Source of the DNA: Sandaracinus amylolyticus
Lineage (GTDB): Bacteria; Myxococcota_A; Polyangia; Polyangiales; Sandaracinaceae
Length of the DNA stretch: 64,000 nt
Assembly (NCBI RefSeq): GCF_000737325.1
Contig: NZ_CP011125.1
Coordinates: 9,982,001-10,046,000, forward strand
Direction of reading: 5' to 3'
The stretch's first letter is position 1. Each line of letters opens with the position of its first letter. Positions 15,364 through 23,883 of this stretch are shown piece after piece. A program made the position numbers and the translations under genes. Below the pieces are notes generated by a model. The model saw only the letters and a program-made list of their open reading frames with translations, was not told the DNA's origin and did not search any database.

Positions 15364-17114
15364 CTCGGCTCCGCGCTCTCGCACAGCCGCGCGAGCACCT
15401 CGATGCGCGGCACCTCGGTCGCGATCCAGTACATCGCCGCGCGTTCGATCCCGCGCGCGAACGCCTCGTCGCGGCCCGCGATCGCCGCGCTCATGCGCGT
15501 CCACATCCACGCGATCGCGAGGATCGACGCGAGCTGCAGGTAGTCGGCGCTGTGCGCGAGCATCCCGTTCACGTCGCCCTTCATCCCGCGCGCGCCGAGC
15601 GCGCCGGTGAGCGCGACCACGCGCTCGAGCGCATCCCGCACCGACTGGGTGCGCGCGCGATCGACGCCCGCTTCGTCGGCGCGCGCGCAGTCCGCGAGGA
15701 TCTCCTCGCGCCACGTCATGATCGCCGCGCCTCCGCCCGCGACGACCTTGCGACCCAGCAGATCGAGGCTCTGGATCCCGGTCGTCCCCTCGTGGATTGA
15801 GTTGAGCTTCTGATCGCGCAGCCACGACTCCGGCAGGTACTCCGACGAGTAGCCGTAGCCGCCGTGGATCTGCACCGCGAGCGCGTTCGACTCGAAGCCG
15901 TACTCGGCGGGGAAGCTCTTCGCCATCGGCGTCAGCAGATCGAGCAGCAAGCGGCTCCGCTCGCGCAGGCTCGGATCGGTCGCGTGCTCCGCGAGATCGG
16001 CGTACTTCGCGCTCGTCGCGAGCAGGCAGAGCGCGCCTTCGACGATCGCCTTCTGGCGCAGGAGCATGCGCCGCACGTCGGCGTGCTCGACCAGCGGCAC
16101 CGGGGGCGTGGTCGCATCGACGACGCCGAGCGGACGTCCCTGCGTGCGCTCGCGCGCGTAGGCGAGCGACTCGTGGTACGCGACCGACGCCGTCGCGGTT
16201 GCGTTCACGCCGACCATCAGACGCGCCTCGTTCATCATCTGGAACATGCAGCGCAGGCCCGAGTTCTCGGTGCCGATCAGCCAGCCGTGGCAGTCGTTGC
16301 GATCTCCGAGCGCGAGCGCGACCGAGGGCAGGCCCTTCCACCCGATCTTGTGGATCACGCCGCTGATCGACACGTCGTTGTCGACCCACGCGTCGCCCTC
16401 GCGACGACGCTTCGGCACCGCGAACAGCGAGATGCCCTTGGTGCCCGGAGGTGCGCCGTCGATGCGCGCGAGCACGAGGTGCACGACGTTCTCGGTCACG
16501 TCGTGATCGCCGCCCGAGATGAAGATCTTCGCGCCGCGCAGGAGAAAATGACCCTGGTCAGTTCGCGTGGCGCGCGTCTGCACGTCGGCGAGCGACGAGC
16601 CCGCCTGGGGCTCGGTGAGCGTCATCGTGCCGGTCCAGCGCCCCTCGTAGAGGGGCGCCATGAACGTCTGCTTGGTCCACGCGTCGCCGAACGCCTCGAT
16701 CAGGTGCGCCGCGCCGGTCGTGAGCCCCGCGTAGCCGTACGCCGAGAGATTGCCGGCCATCAGGTACGCGCTCGCGAGCGTCGACACCGTGAGCGGCAGC
16801 TGCTGACCGCCGACCGACGCGGGGCGCGTCGACGCGATCACGCCGAGCTCCGCGAGCTCCTTCCAGATCGCGCGCATCGCCGGATGCACGCGCACCTGCC
16901 CGCCCTCGAGGCGCGGCGGCGCTTCGTCCATCGCGCGATAGGTCGGGAAGAGCACCTCGCGCGCGAGGCGACGACACGCGCCGAGCCAGAGGTCGAACGT
17001 CTCGCGCTCGTGATCGGCGAACGCGGGCAGCGCAGCGAGCGACGGCGCGTCGAGCACGTCGTAGAGCAGGAAGTCGACGAAGCGATCGGAGATCAGCGGG
17101 TTCGCGCTCGGCAT
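15333..17114 (-). CDS. Acyl-CoA dehydrogenase family protein
   Basis: A 593-residue flavoprotein of the long acyl-CoA dehydrogenase type. The N-terminal helical domain is followed by the FAD-contact segment [11 protein letters not shown] (about 185-195), the middle beta domain with Gly-Thr-Lys-Gly-Ile-Ser-Leu-Phe, and the C-terminal bundle with His-Gly-Gly-Tyr-Gly-Tyr-Ser and His-Glu-Gly-Thr-Thr-Gly-Ile-Gln, whose Glu is the usual catalytic base in this subgroup. A C-terminal extension of about 100 residues is typical of the ~600-residue bacterial members. It catalyses alpha,beta-dehydrogenation of acyl-CoA with ETF as likely acceptor. It is divergent from the prenyltransferase gene with 68 bp between the starts; its 3' end overlaps the upstream unknown gene by 31 bp. 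Confidence 0.92.
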   Translation of the reverse strand: MPSANPLISDRFVDFLLYDVLDAPSLAALPAFADHERETFDLWLGACRRLAREVLFPTYRAMDEAPPRLEGGQVRVHPAMRAIWKELAELGVIASTRPASVGGQQLPLTVSTLASAYLMAGNLSAYGYAGLTTGAAHLIEAFGDAWTKQTFMAPLYEGRWTGTMTLTEPQAGSSLADVQTRATRTDQGHFLLRGAKIFISGGDHDVTENVVHLVLARIDGAPPGTKGISLFAVPKRRREGDAWVDNDVSISGVIHKIGWKGLPSVALALGDRNDCHGWLIGTENSGLRCMFQMMNEARLMVGVNATATASVAYHESLAYARERTQGRPLGVVDATTPPVPLVEHADVRRMLLRQKAIVEGALCLLATSAKYADLAEHATDPSLRERSRLLLDLLTPMAKSFPAEYGFESNALAVQIHGGYGYSSEYLPESWLRDQKLNSIHEGTTGIQSLDLLGRKVVAGGGAAIMTWREEILADCARADEAGVDRARTQSVRDALERVVALTGALGARGMKGDVNGMLAHSADYLQLASILAIAWMWTRMSAAIAGRDEAFARGIERAAMYWIATEVPRIEVLARLCESAEPSYVGLDPADL

Positions 17115-17182
17115 GCGCGCACGCTAGCACCGCGATTCGCGCACCGCGCGCCCGACCGCGGCGGTACCATCGCGGCCCGCTC

Positions 17183-18121
17183 GTGATCCGCGCTCTCTGG
17201 ACCCTCGCCCGCCCCAAGGGGATGGTGCTCATCGCGTTCCTGCCGATGATCGGCTTCGGGTTCGCGTACTGGGATCACGGCTGCCGCATCCCGGGCTTCG
17301 GCGCGCTCGCGCCGCTCGGGCTCCTCGCGACGGTGTGGGCCGTGCCGCACATGGGCACGATGTGGCTGAACGCCGCGCTCGATCGCGACGAAGGACAAGT
17401 GCTCTTCGGCAAGAGCGTCCCGGTCCCGCCCGGCGTCGAGAAGTACGCGTACCTGACGCTCGCGTTCTCGCTCGTCGCCGCGTTCGTGACCGACGTGGGC
17501 CTCGGCCTGTGCGTGCTCGGCTGCGCGATGCTCTCGGTGCTCTACTCGCACCCGCGCACCGCGTGGAAGGGACACGCGATCCTCGGCCCGCTCGCGAACG
17601 CGATCGGCTACGGCGTGCTCTCGCCGCTCGGCGGGTTCCTGCTCTCGGATCTGCCGCCGACCCCGCGCGGCGCGGCCACGCTCGCGCTGAGCGTCACGTA
17701 CATCGTCGCGGCGTACCTCGCGGCCCAGGCGTTCCAGGAGGACGAGGATCGCGCGCGCGGCTATCGCACCCTCGTCGCGCTGCGCGGCGCGCGGTTCACG
17801 CTCGACGTCACGCGCGCATTCCTCGCGCTCTCGGTGATCCTCACGCTCGTGCTCGCGGCGATCGGCTGGTACCCGCGGCTCGTGCTCCTCGCCGCGCCGG
17901 CGTTCCTCGCGGCCGAGCGCTATCTCGCGCGATGGCGCGACGTGCCGGGCGGCGGCGATGGATCGTGGGCCGCCGGGTTCTTCGTGCGGATGATGATCGC
18001 GGGGCTCGTCTGCATCGTCGCGGTCTCCGCCGACTACGGCTGGAGCCAGCTGCGCGGCGAGCCCGCGGGGGGCGTCGCGACCGCGTCGGGGCGGCCTGCC
18101 ACACCGGCGTGCGGCGGCTGA
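17183..18121 (+). CDS. UbiA-family prenyltransferase (membrane)
   Basis: A 312-residue polytopic membrane protein with about 8-9 hydrophobic helices. The two Asp-rich Mg-diphosphate motifs of the UbiA superfamily are visible: Asn63-Ala-Ala-Leu-Asp67-Arg-Asp-Glu-Gly and, near residues 187-195, Glu-Asp-Glu-Asp-Arg-Ala-Arg-Gly-Tyr-Arg. These enzymes join a polyprenyl chain to an aromatic or other acceptor. The acceptor cannot be deduced; the nearby aromatic hydroxylase and acyl-CoA dehydrogenase allow, but do not prove, a quinone- or lipid-type product. Start is a GTG. The last ~25 residues are low-complexity Gly/Ala/Pro. Confidence 0.82.
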   Translation: MIRALWTLARPKGMVLIAFLPMIGFGFAYWDHGCRIPGFGALAPLGLLATVWAVPHMGTMWLNAALDRDEGQVLFGKSVPVPPGVEKYAYLTLAFSLVAAFVTDVGLGLCVLGCAMLSVLYSHPRTAWKGHAILGPLANAIGYGVLSPLGGFLLSDLPPTPRGAATLALSVTYIVAAYLAAQAFQEDEDRARGYRTLVALRGARFTLDVTRAFLALSVILTLVLAAIGWYPRLVLLAAPAFLAAERYLARWRDVPGGGDGSWAAGFFVRMMIAGLVCIVAVSADYGWSQLRGEPAGGVATASGRPATPACGG

Positions 18122-18609
18122 TCCGCGGTCGCGATCGATGCTCTCTTTCTCGCGCGCGTGCGCGGGAGATCGCATCTCGAAAAACGCGCGCCACCCGATT
18201 GACACTCGAGATCGACCTCGTCAGTCTCCGGGCTCATGGACGAGCGCGCACGGCGGAGCGCTACTGCTTCCGACCCCGCCCAAACGGAGCCGCCAGGACC
18301 CGTCCCAAGACCTTCGCGATCGACGGCGATCTGCGTCACACACGACGCCGCGCCGGCGATCGCGATCCTCGACGGTCCTGACTGGTCCCACGTTCCCCTC
18401 GCACTCGTCCCCGACGCCTCGTCGGAGCGGCGCGCCATCGCATCCATCGTGGACGCGACTCGCGCTCGCTCCGTGAGGTCTCCGTTCCGTTCGCTCGCTC
18501 CGGCCCGCCTCGCCCGGGTCGGACGGCCGCGGCGCGCACTTCTCGCGTGCCCTGCCGTTGACGGCGATCTCTGCCCCGCGCTCGGACGAGCGCGCTCCTA
18601 CGAGCACTG
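18122..18609. other. Intergenic region without a supported gene (488 bp)
   Basis: The longest forward frame (18236-18610) would end in TGATG on the next start, as a coupled gene would, but its codons have many A/T third positions (Caa, Cca, Aga, Gct, Act), unlike every real gene nearby, and the product resembles nothing. I see no RNA gene or strong hairpin; it presumably holds the promoter of the ATP-grasp gene. Confidence 0.5.
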
Positions 18610-19902
18610 ATGGACACGCATCGCAATTCTCCTTCGCGTCGCGGCGCGACTCGCGCGCCCAGCATCGTCTCGCTCGGTGGTCCTTCCTATCCGCACTCCC
18701 ACCGCTACGGCCTCGCGCCGCGCATCGTGCGCGCGCTCGGCACCGCGGTCCCCGGCCGCTTCGACGCCGAGGTCGGCCCTTCGATGCGCGGCGGCGCGCC
18801 CGGCGCGCCGATGCGCCTTCCGTCGTCGTTCGGCGGCGCGCTGCGCACGCACATGAAGAGCCTCGGTGAAGGCCCGCGCACGACCGACGTGCGCACGATC
18901 GGCATCGCGTACGACCTCAAGGCCGACTTCGAGCGCGTCGCGCGTCGCACCCTCGGCGACGTCGAGATGCCCGACGACGCCTTCGAGGAGTACGACTCGG
19001 ACGCGACCGTCGCGGCGATCGAAGAGGCGCTCGGCGCGAACGGCTATCGCACCCGGCGTCTCGGCAGCGGTCGCTCGTTCCTCGCGCGCGCGATGCAGGA
19101 GCCGGGCGATCTCGTCTTCAACATCGCCGAGGGCTACGGCACGCGATCGCGCGAGGCGCACGTGCCGAGCGCGCTCGAGATGCTCGGCGTGCCCTACACG
19201 CACTCGGATCCGCTGACGCTCGCGCTGACGCTCGACAAGGCGATGGCCAAGCGCGTCGTCGCGTCGGCGGGCGTGCCCACGCCGCGCTTCGTCGTCGTCG
19301 AGAACGTCGAGCAGCTCCACGACGTGCCGCTCGCGTTCCCGCTGATCGCGAAGCCGCTCTTCGAGGGCTCGAGCATGGGCGTGCGCAAGCACAGCCGCGT
19401 GGTCGATCTCTACGATCTGCGCGAGCTCTGCGGGCAGCTCCTCGCGGACTACCGCGAGCCGGTGCTCGTCGAGGAGTTCTGCTCGGGCCCCGAGTTCACG
19501 GTGGGCATCCTCGGCACCGGCGCGAGCGCGCAGGTGATCGGCGCGATGGAGATCGTGCCCCGCAACTGTGCGGTCGAGGAGTTCGTGTACTCGTTGGAGG
19601 TCAAACGAAATTACCTCGAAGAGGTCGAGTACCACGTCCCGCCGCGTCGCCCCGACGAGCTGGTGCGCGCGGTCGAGGACGTCGCGCTCGCGGCGTATCG
19701 TGCGCTCGCGTGCCGCGACGTCGGTCGCGTCGACGTGCGCCTCGGCGACGACGGTGAGCCGAAGTTCCTCGAGGTGAATCCGCTGCCGGGGCTGAACCCG
19801 GTGACGGGCGACCTGGTGATCCTCGCGCGCGCGAACGGGCTCGGGTATGCGGACCTGATCGGGCGGATCGTCGAAGGAGCGCGCGAGAGACAAGGGCTGT
19901 GA
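18610..19902 (+). CDS. ATP-grasp ligase, D-Ala-D-Ala-ligase-like (first of two)
   Basis: A 430-residue protein. Residues 1-95 are Gly/Pro/Arg-rich and probably disordered; the Ddl-like core follows: substrate domain with Phe-Asn-Ile-Ala-Glu-Gly-Tyr-Gly (about 172-179), Pro-Tyr-Thr-His-Ser-Asp, a Lys-Ala-Met-Ala-Lys ATP lobe, Phe-Glu-Gly-Ser-Ser-Met-Gly-Val (glycine loop), Val-Glu-Glu-Phe adenine clamp, and the metal-binding end Phe-Leu-Glu-Val-Asn-Pro-Leu-Pro-Gly. All ATP-grasp ligands are present, so it should be active. Real Ddl is shorter (~310-340) and lies in a cell-wall cluster, which this does not; a role in joining two small carboxyl/amino substrates outside peptidoglycan is more likely. 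It is followed after 517 bp by a second ATP-grasp gene. Confidence 0.85.
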   Translation: MDTHRNSPSRRGATRAPSIVSLGGPSYPHSHRYGLAPRIVRALGTAVPGRFDAEVGPSMRGGAPGAPMRLPSSFGGALRTHMKSLGEGPRTTDVRTIGIAYDLKADFERVARRTLGDVEMPDDAFEEYDSDATVAAIEEALGANGYRTRRLGSGRSFLARAMQEPGDLVFNIAEGYGTRSREAHVPSALEMLGVPYTHSDPLTLALTLDKAMAKRVVASAGVPTPRFVVVENVEQLHDVPLAFPLIAKPLFEGSSMGVRKHSRVVDLYDLRELCGQLLADYREPVLVEEFCSGPEFTVGILGTGASAQVIGAMEIVPRNCAVEEFVYSLEVKRNYLEEVEYHVPPRRPDELVRAVEDVALAAYRALACRDVGRVDVRLGDDGEPKFLEVNPLPGLNPVTGDLVILARANGLGYADLIGRIVEGARERQGL

Positions 19903-20419
19903 ACGTCTCGGTGTGAGGCGCGGGGTGGAGGGTCCGCCGCCCGGGTGCTCGCGGGCTGCTGAACGGAAGGCCGCGAGCGTCGGGAGTCGGTGGTCGCATC
20001 GCGGCGCGCGCTTCGCGCGTCTGCCGCGATGCTTCGATCAGTGTCTGATCGGCGTCTGCGAGCCCCCGTCGCACGAGGGCGTCGGACCCTCCACCCCGCG
20101 CCCGGTACGGCGGTTCTGCCGTCTCGCTGGGGTAGGGTGCGATGGCTCGCGACCGGTCCGCGCTTCGCCGCGGCCCGGACGCTCGCGTGTCGCACCGCGC
20201 TTCGCGCGTGTGCGCGCTGCGCGCGAGAATGAAGTGACCTCGATGCGCCTCGATTCGTGATGCGGAGTACGAACGATCGCGATCGATCGAACCACGTCGT
20301 GACTCGTACACGTGCACGTGCCACGTGCTCGTGCACGGCTGTTCCAGCGCTTGCAGATCGAGATCCGATCTCCCACGCGCACGATCTGAGATGATCCCCG
20401 CGCGCGCTCGGCTGTACCC
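19903..20419. other. Gap between the two ATP-grasp genes with a 19-bp inverted repeat
   Basis: No gene is supported in these 517 bp. A perfect inverted repeat, GCGCGGGGTGGAGGGTCCG (19918-19936) and its reverse complement (20083-20101), encloses 146 bp that also hold short palindromes such as GCGCGCTTCGCGCG. The region separates two genes that otherwise look like one functional cassette. Confidence 0.6.
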
Positions 20420-21457
20420 ATGACGTCTCTCCGCTCCATCGCGATCCTCTGGGACTCCCTCTCGACCACCTCCGCCACCTCCGCCGAGACCGGCGCTGCC
20501 GAGGCCGCCGCCGTCGCGTCGATCGGCGGCGTCATCGACGAGGTCGCGCACGTCGCGGCGTCGCTCGGGCTGCGCGTCGAGCGCGTCCCGCTCGCGAGCG
20601 ACGCGCGCACGATGCTCGCGCAGGTCGCCGCGATCGATGCCGACGTCGTGGTGAACCTCGCCGAGAGCTGGGCCGGCCGCGTGCGCAACGAGGCCGGTGT
20701 CGCGTGGACGCTCGAGCTCCGCGGCTGCGCGTACACCGGCGCGACCCCGCGCGCGCTCGCGCTCTGCCTCGAGAAGCCGCTCACCCGCGCGCTGCTCGCC
20801 AGCGCCGGCGTCCCCGTGCCCGAGGGCGCGACGATGAGCGATGCGCGCGCGCCCTGGCCGCTCGATGTGCGCGGACCGTGGATCGTGAAGCCTGCCGCGC
20901 AGGACGCGAGCCACGGCGTCGACGCGACCAGCGTGGTGCACGACGAGCGCGCCGCGCGCGCGCGTGTCGATCACCTGATCACCCGCGGCCTCGGCCCCGC
21001 GCTGATCGAGCGCTACGTCGACGGCCGCGAGCTCAACGTCTCGATCGTCGAGCTCGACGGTGCGCCTCCGCGAGCGCTGCCGATCGCCGAGATCGACTAC
21101 TCGCAGTTTCCCGCAGAATTGCCGCGAATCCTGACGTTCGCGGCGAAGTGGGACGAGACGAGCGACGAGTACCGCGGCAGCGCGAGCGTCGAAGCGCGCG
21201 ACCTCGATCCGACCCGACGCGCCCGCGTCGAGCAGGTCGCGCTCGCGGCATGGCGCGCGCTCGGTCTGCGCGACTACGGGCGCGTCGATCTGCGTCTCGA
21301 TCGCGACGGCGCGCCGTTCGTGATCGACGTGAACCCCAACCCCGACCTCTCGCGCGGTGCCGGCCTCTGCCTCGCCGCGGAGCGCGCCGGGATCGGCTAC
21401 GAGGGCCTGATCGCGGGCCTCCTGCGAGGAGCAGCACGTCGTGCGCATCCGGACTGA
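20420..21457 (+). CDS. ATP-grasp ligase, D-Ala-D-Ala-ligase-like (second of two)
   Basis: A 345-residue Ddl-like ATP-grasp enzyme. Seen are the N-terminal substrate domain with Val-Val-Asn-Leu-Ala-Glu-Ser (about 78-84) and Tyr-Thr-Gly-Ala-Thr-Pro, a Leu-Glu-Lys-Pro-Leu-Thr lobe, the Gln-Asp-Ala-Ser-His-Gly-Val glycine loop (Gln-Asp in place of the commoner Glu-Gly), the Leu-Ile-Glu-Arg-Tyr-Val-Asp-Gly-Arg-Glu clamp, and Val-Ile-Asp-Val-Asn-Pro-Asn-Pro-Asp-Leu at the metal site. It differs from the first ligase throughout, so the two probably have different substrates and act in sequence. Its last 17 bases overlap the start of the GNAT gene. Confidence 0.85.
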   Translation: MTSLRSIAILWDSLSTTSATSAETGAAEAAAVASIGGVIDEVAHVAASLGLRVERVPLASDARTMLAQVAAIDADVVVNLAESWAGRVRNEAGVAWTLELRGCAYTGATPRALALCLEKPLTRALLASAGVPVPEGATMSDARAPWPLDVRGPWIVKPAAQDASHGVDATSVVHDERAARARVDHLITRGLGPALIERYVDGRELNVSIVELDGAPPRALPIAEIDYSQFPAELPRILTFAAKWDETSDEYRGSASVEARDLDPTRRARVEQVALAAWRALGLRDYGRVDLRLDRDGAPFVIDVNPNPDLSRGAGLCLAAERAGIGYEGLIAGLLRGAARRAHPD

Positions 21458-21917
21458 GCTCCGCCCCACCGATCGCGAGGCGATCGCGCGCATCGTGCGC
21501 GCCGTCGGTGTGTTCCGCCCCGACGAGGTCGACGTCGCGATGGAGCTCGTCGACGAGGGGCTCTCCACCAACGCCGACCAATACTTCTTCGCGGTCGCCG
21601 AGGACGATCACGGCGCCGTGCTCGGCTACGCGTGCTGGGGCCACGCGCCGATGACCGACGCGACCTACGACCTCTACTGGATCGCGGTCGACCCGACCCG
21701 CCACGGCGGCGGCATCGGACAGAAGCTCCTCGCCGCGTGCGAGGACGACGTGCGCGCGCGCGGCGGACGCCTCCTCCTGATCGAGACCGAGGGCACGCCC
21801 GACTACGAGCCGACGCGTCGCTTCTATCTGCGCGCCGGCTATCCCGAGATCGCGCGAGTGCGCGACTATTACCGCGTGGGCGCGGACAAGATCGTCTACG
21901 GGCGGAGCCTCGCGTGA
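21441..21917 (+). CDS. GNAT family N-acetyltransferase
   Basis: A 158-residue acyl-CoA-dependent N-acyltransferase. The acetyl-CoA pyrophosphate loop is His-Gly-Gly-Gly-Ile-Gly-Gln-Lys (about 92-99), preceded by the beta-4 strand Leu-Tyr-Trp-Ile-Ala-Val-Asp, and followed by Thr-Arg-Arg-Phe-Tyr-Leu-Arg-Ala-Gly-Tyr, typical of motif B. GTG start with GAGGAGC upstream; it overlaps the ligase by 17 bp and its TGA lies inside the GTGA start of the next gene, so four genes from 20420 on (three overlapping) form one transcript. It may cap or modify the amine of the ligase product. Confidence 0.88.
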   Translation: MRIRTELRPTDREAIARIVRAVGVFRPDEVDVAMELVDEGLSTNADQYFFAVAEDDHGAVLGYACWGHAPMTDATYDLYWIAVDPTRHGGGIGQKLLAACEDDVRARGGRLLLIETEGTPDYEPTRRFYLRAGYPEIARVRDYYRVGADKIVYGRSLA

Positions 21918-22453
21918 AGAAGGCACTGCCGGTCGTCAACGGGGACGCCGCGCGCTTCGAGTGCGTGTGGCCGGGATGCGGCGGCGCGTGCTGCAAGGAC
22001 TCGCGCCCGCCCGTGAGCGAGGGTGAGGCAGCGCGCATCGCCGAGGCGATCCCGCGCGTGGTCGCGAGGCTGCGCCCCGCCGCGCGGCGCGTGGTCGAGC
22101 GCGGTGCGTGGGTCACGAAGCGGATGAAGCACGGCCGCCCCATGCTCGCGATCGCCGACGCGTACTGCGTGTTCTACGCCGAGGGCTGCGCGCTCCACGT
22201 GCTGGGCGCGAGCGAGGGCGACAAGAACAAGTACAAGCCCGCGACGTGCATCACGTTTCCGCTCGATCGCGACGATCACGATCGCTGGTACGTGCGCCAA
22301 CACGGGGTCGAGAACGAGCAGTGGACCGAGCTCGCGTGCCTCGACCCGGGCGCGTCCTCGAACCGCGCGGTCGACTCGCTGCGCGAGGAGATCGCGTTCG
22401 CCGAGCGCGTCGAAGCGGGGCTCGAGACGTGGCGACGCCCGAACGGTCGTTGA
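21914..22453 (+). CDS. Cys-cluster protein, YkgJ/DUF3109-like
   Basis: A 179-residue protein. The N-terminal Cys-x6-Gly-Ala-Cys-Cys-Lys cluster (residues ~14-24) with later single cysteines (Tyr-Cys-Val-Phe-Tyr; Gly-Cys-Ala-Leu-His; Thr-Cys-Ile-Thr-Phe-Pro-Leu) matches the metal-chelating pattern of the YkgJ (zinc/iron chelating) and DUF3109 families, which include proteins encoded beside small-molecule maturation enzymes. The GTG start overlaps the GNAT stop by four bases (GTGA). Function unknown; a metal-dependent modifying enzyme of the ligase cassette is a reasonable guess. Confidence 0.75.
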   Translation: MKKALPVVNGDAARFECVWPGCGGACCKDSRPPVSEGEAARIAEAIPRVVARLRPAARRVVERGAWVTKRMKHGRPMLAIADAYCVFYAEGCALHVLGASEGDKNKYKPATCITFPLDRDDHDRWYVRQHGVENEQWTELACLDPGASSNRAVDSLREEIAFAERVEAGLETWRRPNGR

Positions 22454-22465
22454 TGCACGGACGCG

Positions 22466-22810
22466 TCAGCCGTCCCACGACGACAGCGCGATCCCGAGCG
22501 TCGCGCTGAACGATCCGCGGGACATCGGGCGCGCGGGATCGGGGCTCGAAGGGATGCCCTCGGTCCGCACGTCGACGAGGATCGCGAGATCTTCGGTCAG
22601 CGAGATCCCGACCCAGCCGTTGCGCACGTAGAGCAGCTCGCTCACCGGGAACGTCTCCCGAAGCACCTCCTCGAGCGTCGGCACCTCGAGCTCGAGCTCG
22701 ATCGCGAACGATGGACGGGGCGTTCGATCTCGCTCGCGATCCGCCTCGAGCGCGGCCGGTGGGCCTTGCACGAGCATCGTGGCGAGGAGCAGTGCGGCGA
22801 GGCCCTGCAT
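22466..22810 (-). CDS. Hypothetical secreted protein
   Basis: A 114-residue protein with an N-terminal hydrophobic segment (Leu-Ala-Ala-Leu-Leu-Leu-Ala-Thr-Met-Leu-Val) that reads as a signal peptide with a short n-region; an in-frame GTG upstream would add Arg residues to it. The mature part has amphipathic strands (Phe-Ala-Ile-Glu-Leu-Glu-Leu-Glu-Val; Ile-Leu-Val-Asp-Val-Arg-Thr-Glu-Gly) reminiscent of a small outer-membrane beta-barrel or an immunity-like domain. Not recognised. It is divergent from the zinc-finger gene and convergent with the YkgJ-like gene (12 bp apart). Confidence 0.6.
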   Translation of the reverse strand: MQGLAALLLATMLVQGPPAALEADRERDRTPRPSFAIELELEVPTLEEVLRETFPVSELLYVRNGWVGISLTEDLAILVDVRTEGIPSSPDPARPMSRGSFSATLGIALSSWDG

Positions 22811-22910
22811 GTCGCGGATCCACAGCAATCGAGGGGCCACCGAGATCGCTTGCGGCGAGTCGTCGCGAGGTGTGTCGTGCGCGCCTCGCGCGTAGCATCG
22901 AGCGACCCTC

Positions 22911-23837
22911 GTGACGTCGTTCTGGAGCCGAGTGTTCGGGACGGGTGCCGCGCCGGCCGCGGAGCCCTCGATGGCGTGCTCGTTCTGTGGGCTCGACCGC
23001 AGCCAGGTCACGAAGCTGATCGCGGGCCCGAAGACCTTCATCTGCGACGGCTGCGTGCGCCTCGCGAAGGAGATCATCGATCGCGAGGGCAGCATCGAGG
23101 GCCGCGTCGACGGCGTGCGCGGGGTCGTGCTGAACGAGCTCGCGTCGCTGCCGCCGAACATGCCGCGCGCGACGGTGCGCAAGCTCGTGCTCGCGGCGAT
23201 CGCGCTCTGCGAAGGCGATGCGGGCACGCTGCGACAGGTCGCGTCGGCCGCGTGGTCCGCGGGCGATCCCGAGGGCGGCGTGCTCGCGCTGCGCAGGATC
23301 CCGGAGGGCGATCGCACACCCGAGGACGTGATCGCGGAGGCGGTGCACCACGACACGATGGGCGCCCACGCGGCGGGGCTCGCGCTGCTCGACGCGCTCG
23401 ATCCCGCGGCGCTCTCTCCCAGCGCGCGCGAGATCGTGCCGCTGCATCGTGCGGCGATGCGGCTCGCCGGGGACATCGCGAGGCCCGAGGAAGCGCGCGA
23501 GCTCGAGCAAGCGGCGATCGAATTCGCGCGTCGCGTCCTGCCCGAGCTCGCGATCGACGACGGCTATCGGGTCGCGCTCGAGCGCGAGGCGTTCCTCGTG
23601 CGAGCGCGCGCCGTGCGCCTGGCGGGCGAGCTCGCCCGCGCAGAGGCGCTGCTGCGCGAGCACCTGCTCGCGCACGAGATGGACGCCGAGGCGTGGGCCC
23701 TGCTCTTCGACGTCCATCACGCGCGCGGTGAGCACGAGCTCGCGCGCACCGTGCGCACGAAGGCGCTCGAGCACGCGCATCCGGAAGGGCCGATCGCCGC
23801 GCGCCTGCGCGATGCGAGCATCGGCCCGTTCCGGTGA
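22911..23837 (+). CDS. ClpX-type C4 zinc finger protein with helical C-terminal region
   Basis: A 308-residue protein from a GTG start. Residues 23-48 form a C4 zinc finger of the ClpX N-terminal type: Cys23-x2-Cys26-x18-Cys45-x2-Cys48, with Leu-Ile-Ala-Gly-Pro and Ile-Cys-Asp-Gly-Cys-Val as in ClpX. There is no AAA+ ATPase after it; instead about 240 residues of alpha-helical, TPR-like repeats (Ala-Leu-Leu-Arg-Glu-His; Leu-Glu-Arg-Glu-Ala-Phe-Leu). In ClpX this finger dimerises and binds substrates and adaptors such as SspB. This protein may be an adaptor or decoy for ClpXP. It converges on the aminotransferase gene, with a double hairpin between. Confidence 0.75.
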   Translation: MTSFWSRVFGTGAAPAAEPSMACSFCGLDRSQVTKLIAGPKTFICDGCVRLAKEIIDREGSIEGRVDGVRGVVLNELASLPPNMPRATVRKLVLAAIALCEGDAGTLRQVASAAWSAGDPEGGVLALRRIPEGDRTPEDVIAEAVHHDTMGAHAAGLALLDALDPAALSPSAREIVPLHRAAMRLAGDIARPEEARELEQAAIEFARRVLPELAIDDGYRVALEREAFLVRARAVRLAGELARAEALLREHLLAHEMDAEAWALLFDVHHARGEHELARTVRTKALEHAHPEGPIAARLRDASIGPFR

Positions 23838-23873
23838 GCGCTACGGAATCCGTAGCGCTACGGGATCCGTAGC
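23838..23873. terminator. Double palindrome between convergent genes
   Basis: GCGCTACGGA-A-TCCGTAGCGC (23838-23858) overlaps GCTACGG-GAT-CCGTAGC (23857-23873). All four arms share CTACGG/CCGTAG, so alternative stems are possible. There is no U-tract. A related hairpin lies at 46145-46175, also between convergent genes. Confidence 0.6.
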
Positions 23874-23883
23874 GAGAAGGCGC

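Noticed and set aside
18236-18610. 124-codon plus-strand frame ending in TGATG before the first ligase
   Set aside because: Third positions are not G/C-biased as in real neighbours; product resembles nothing, despite the attractive overlap.
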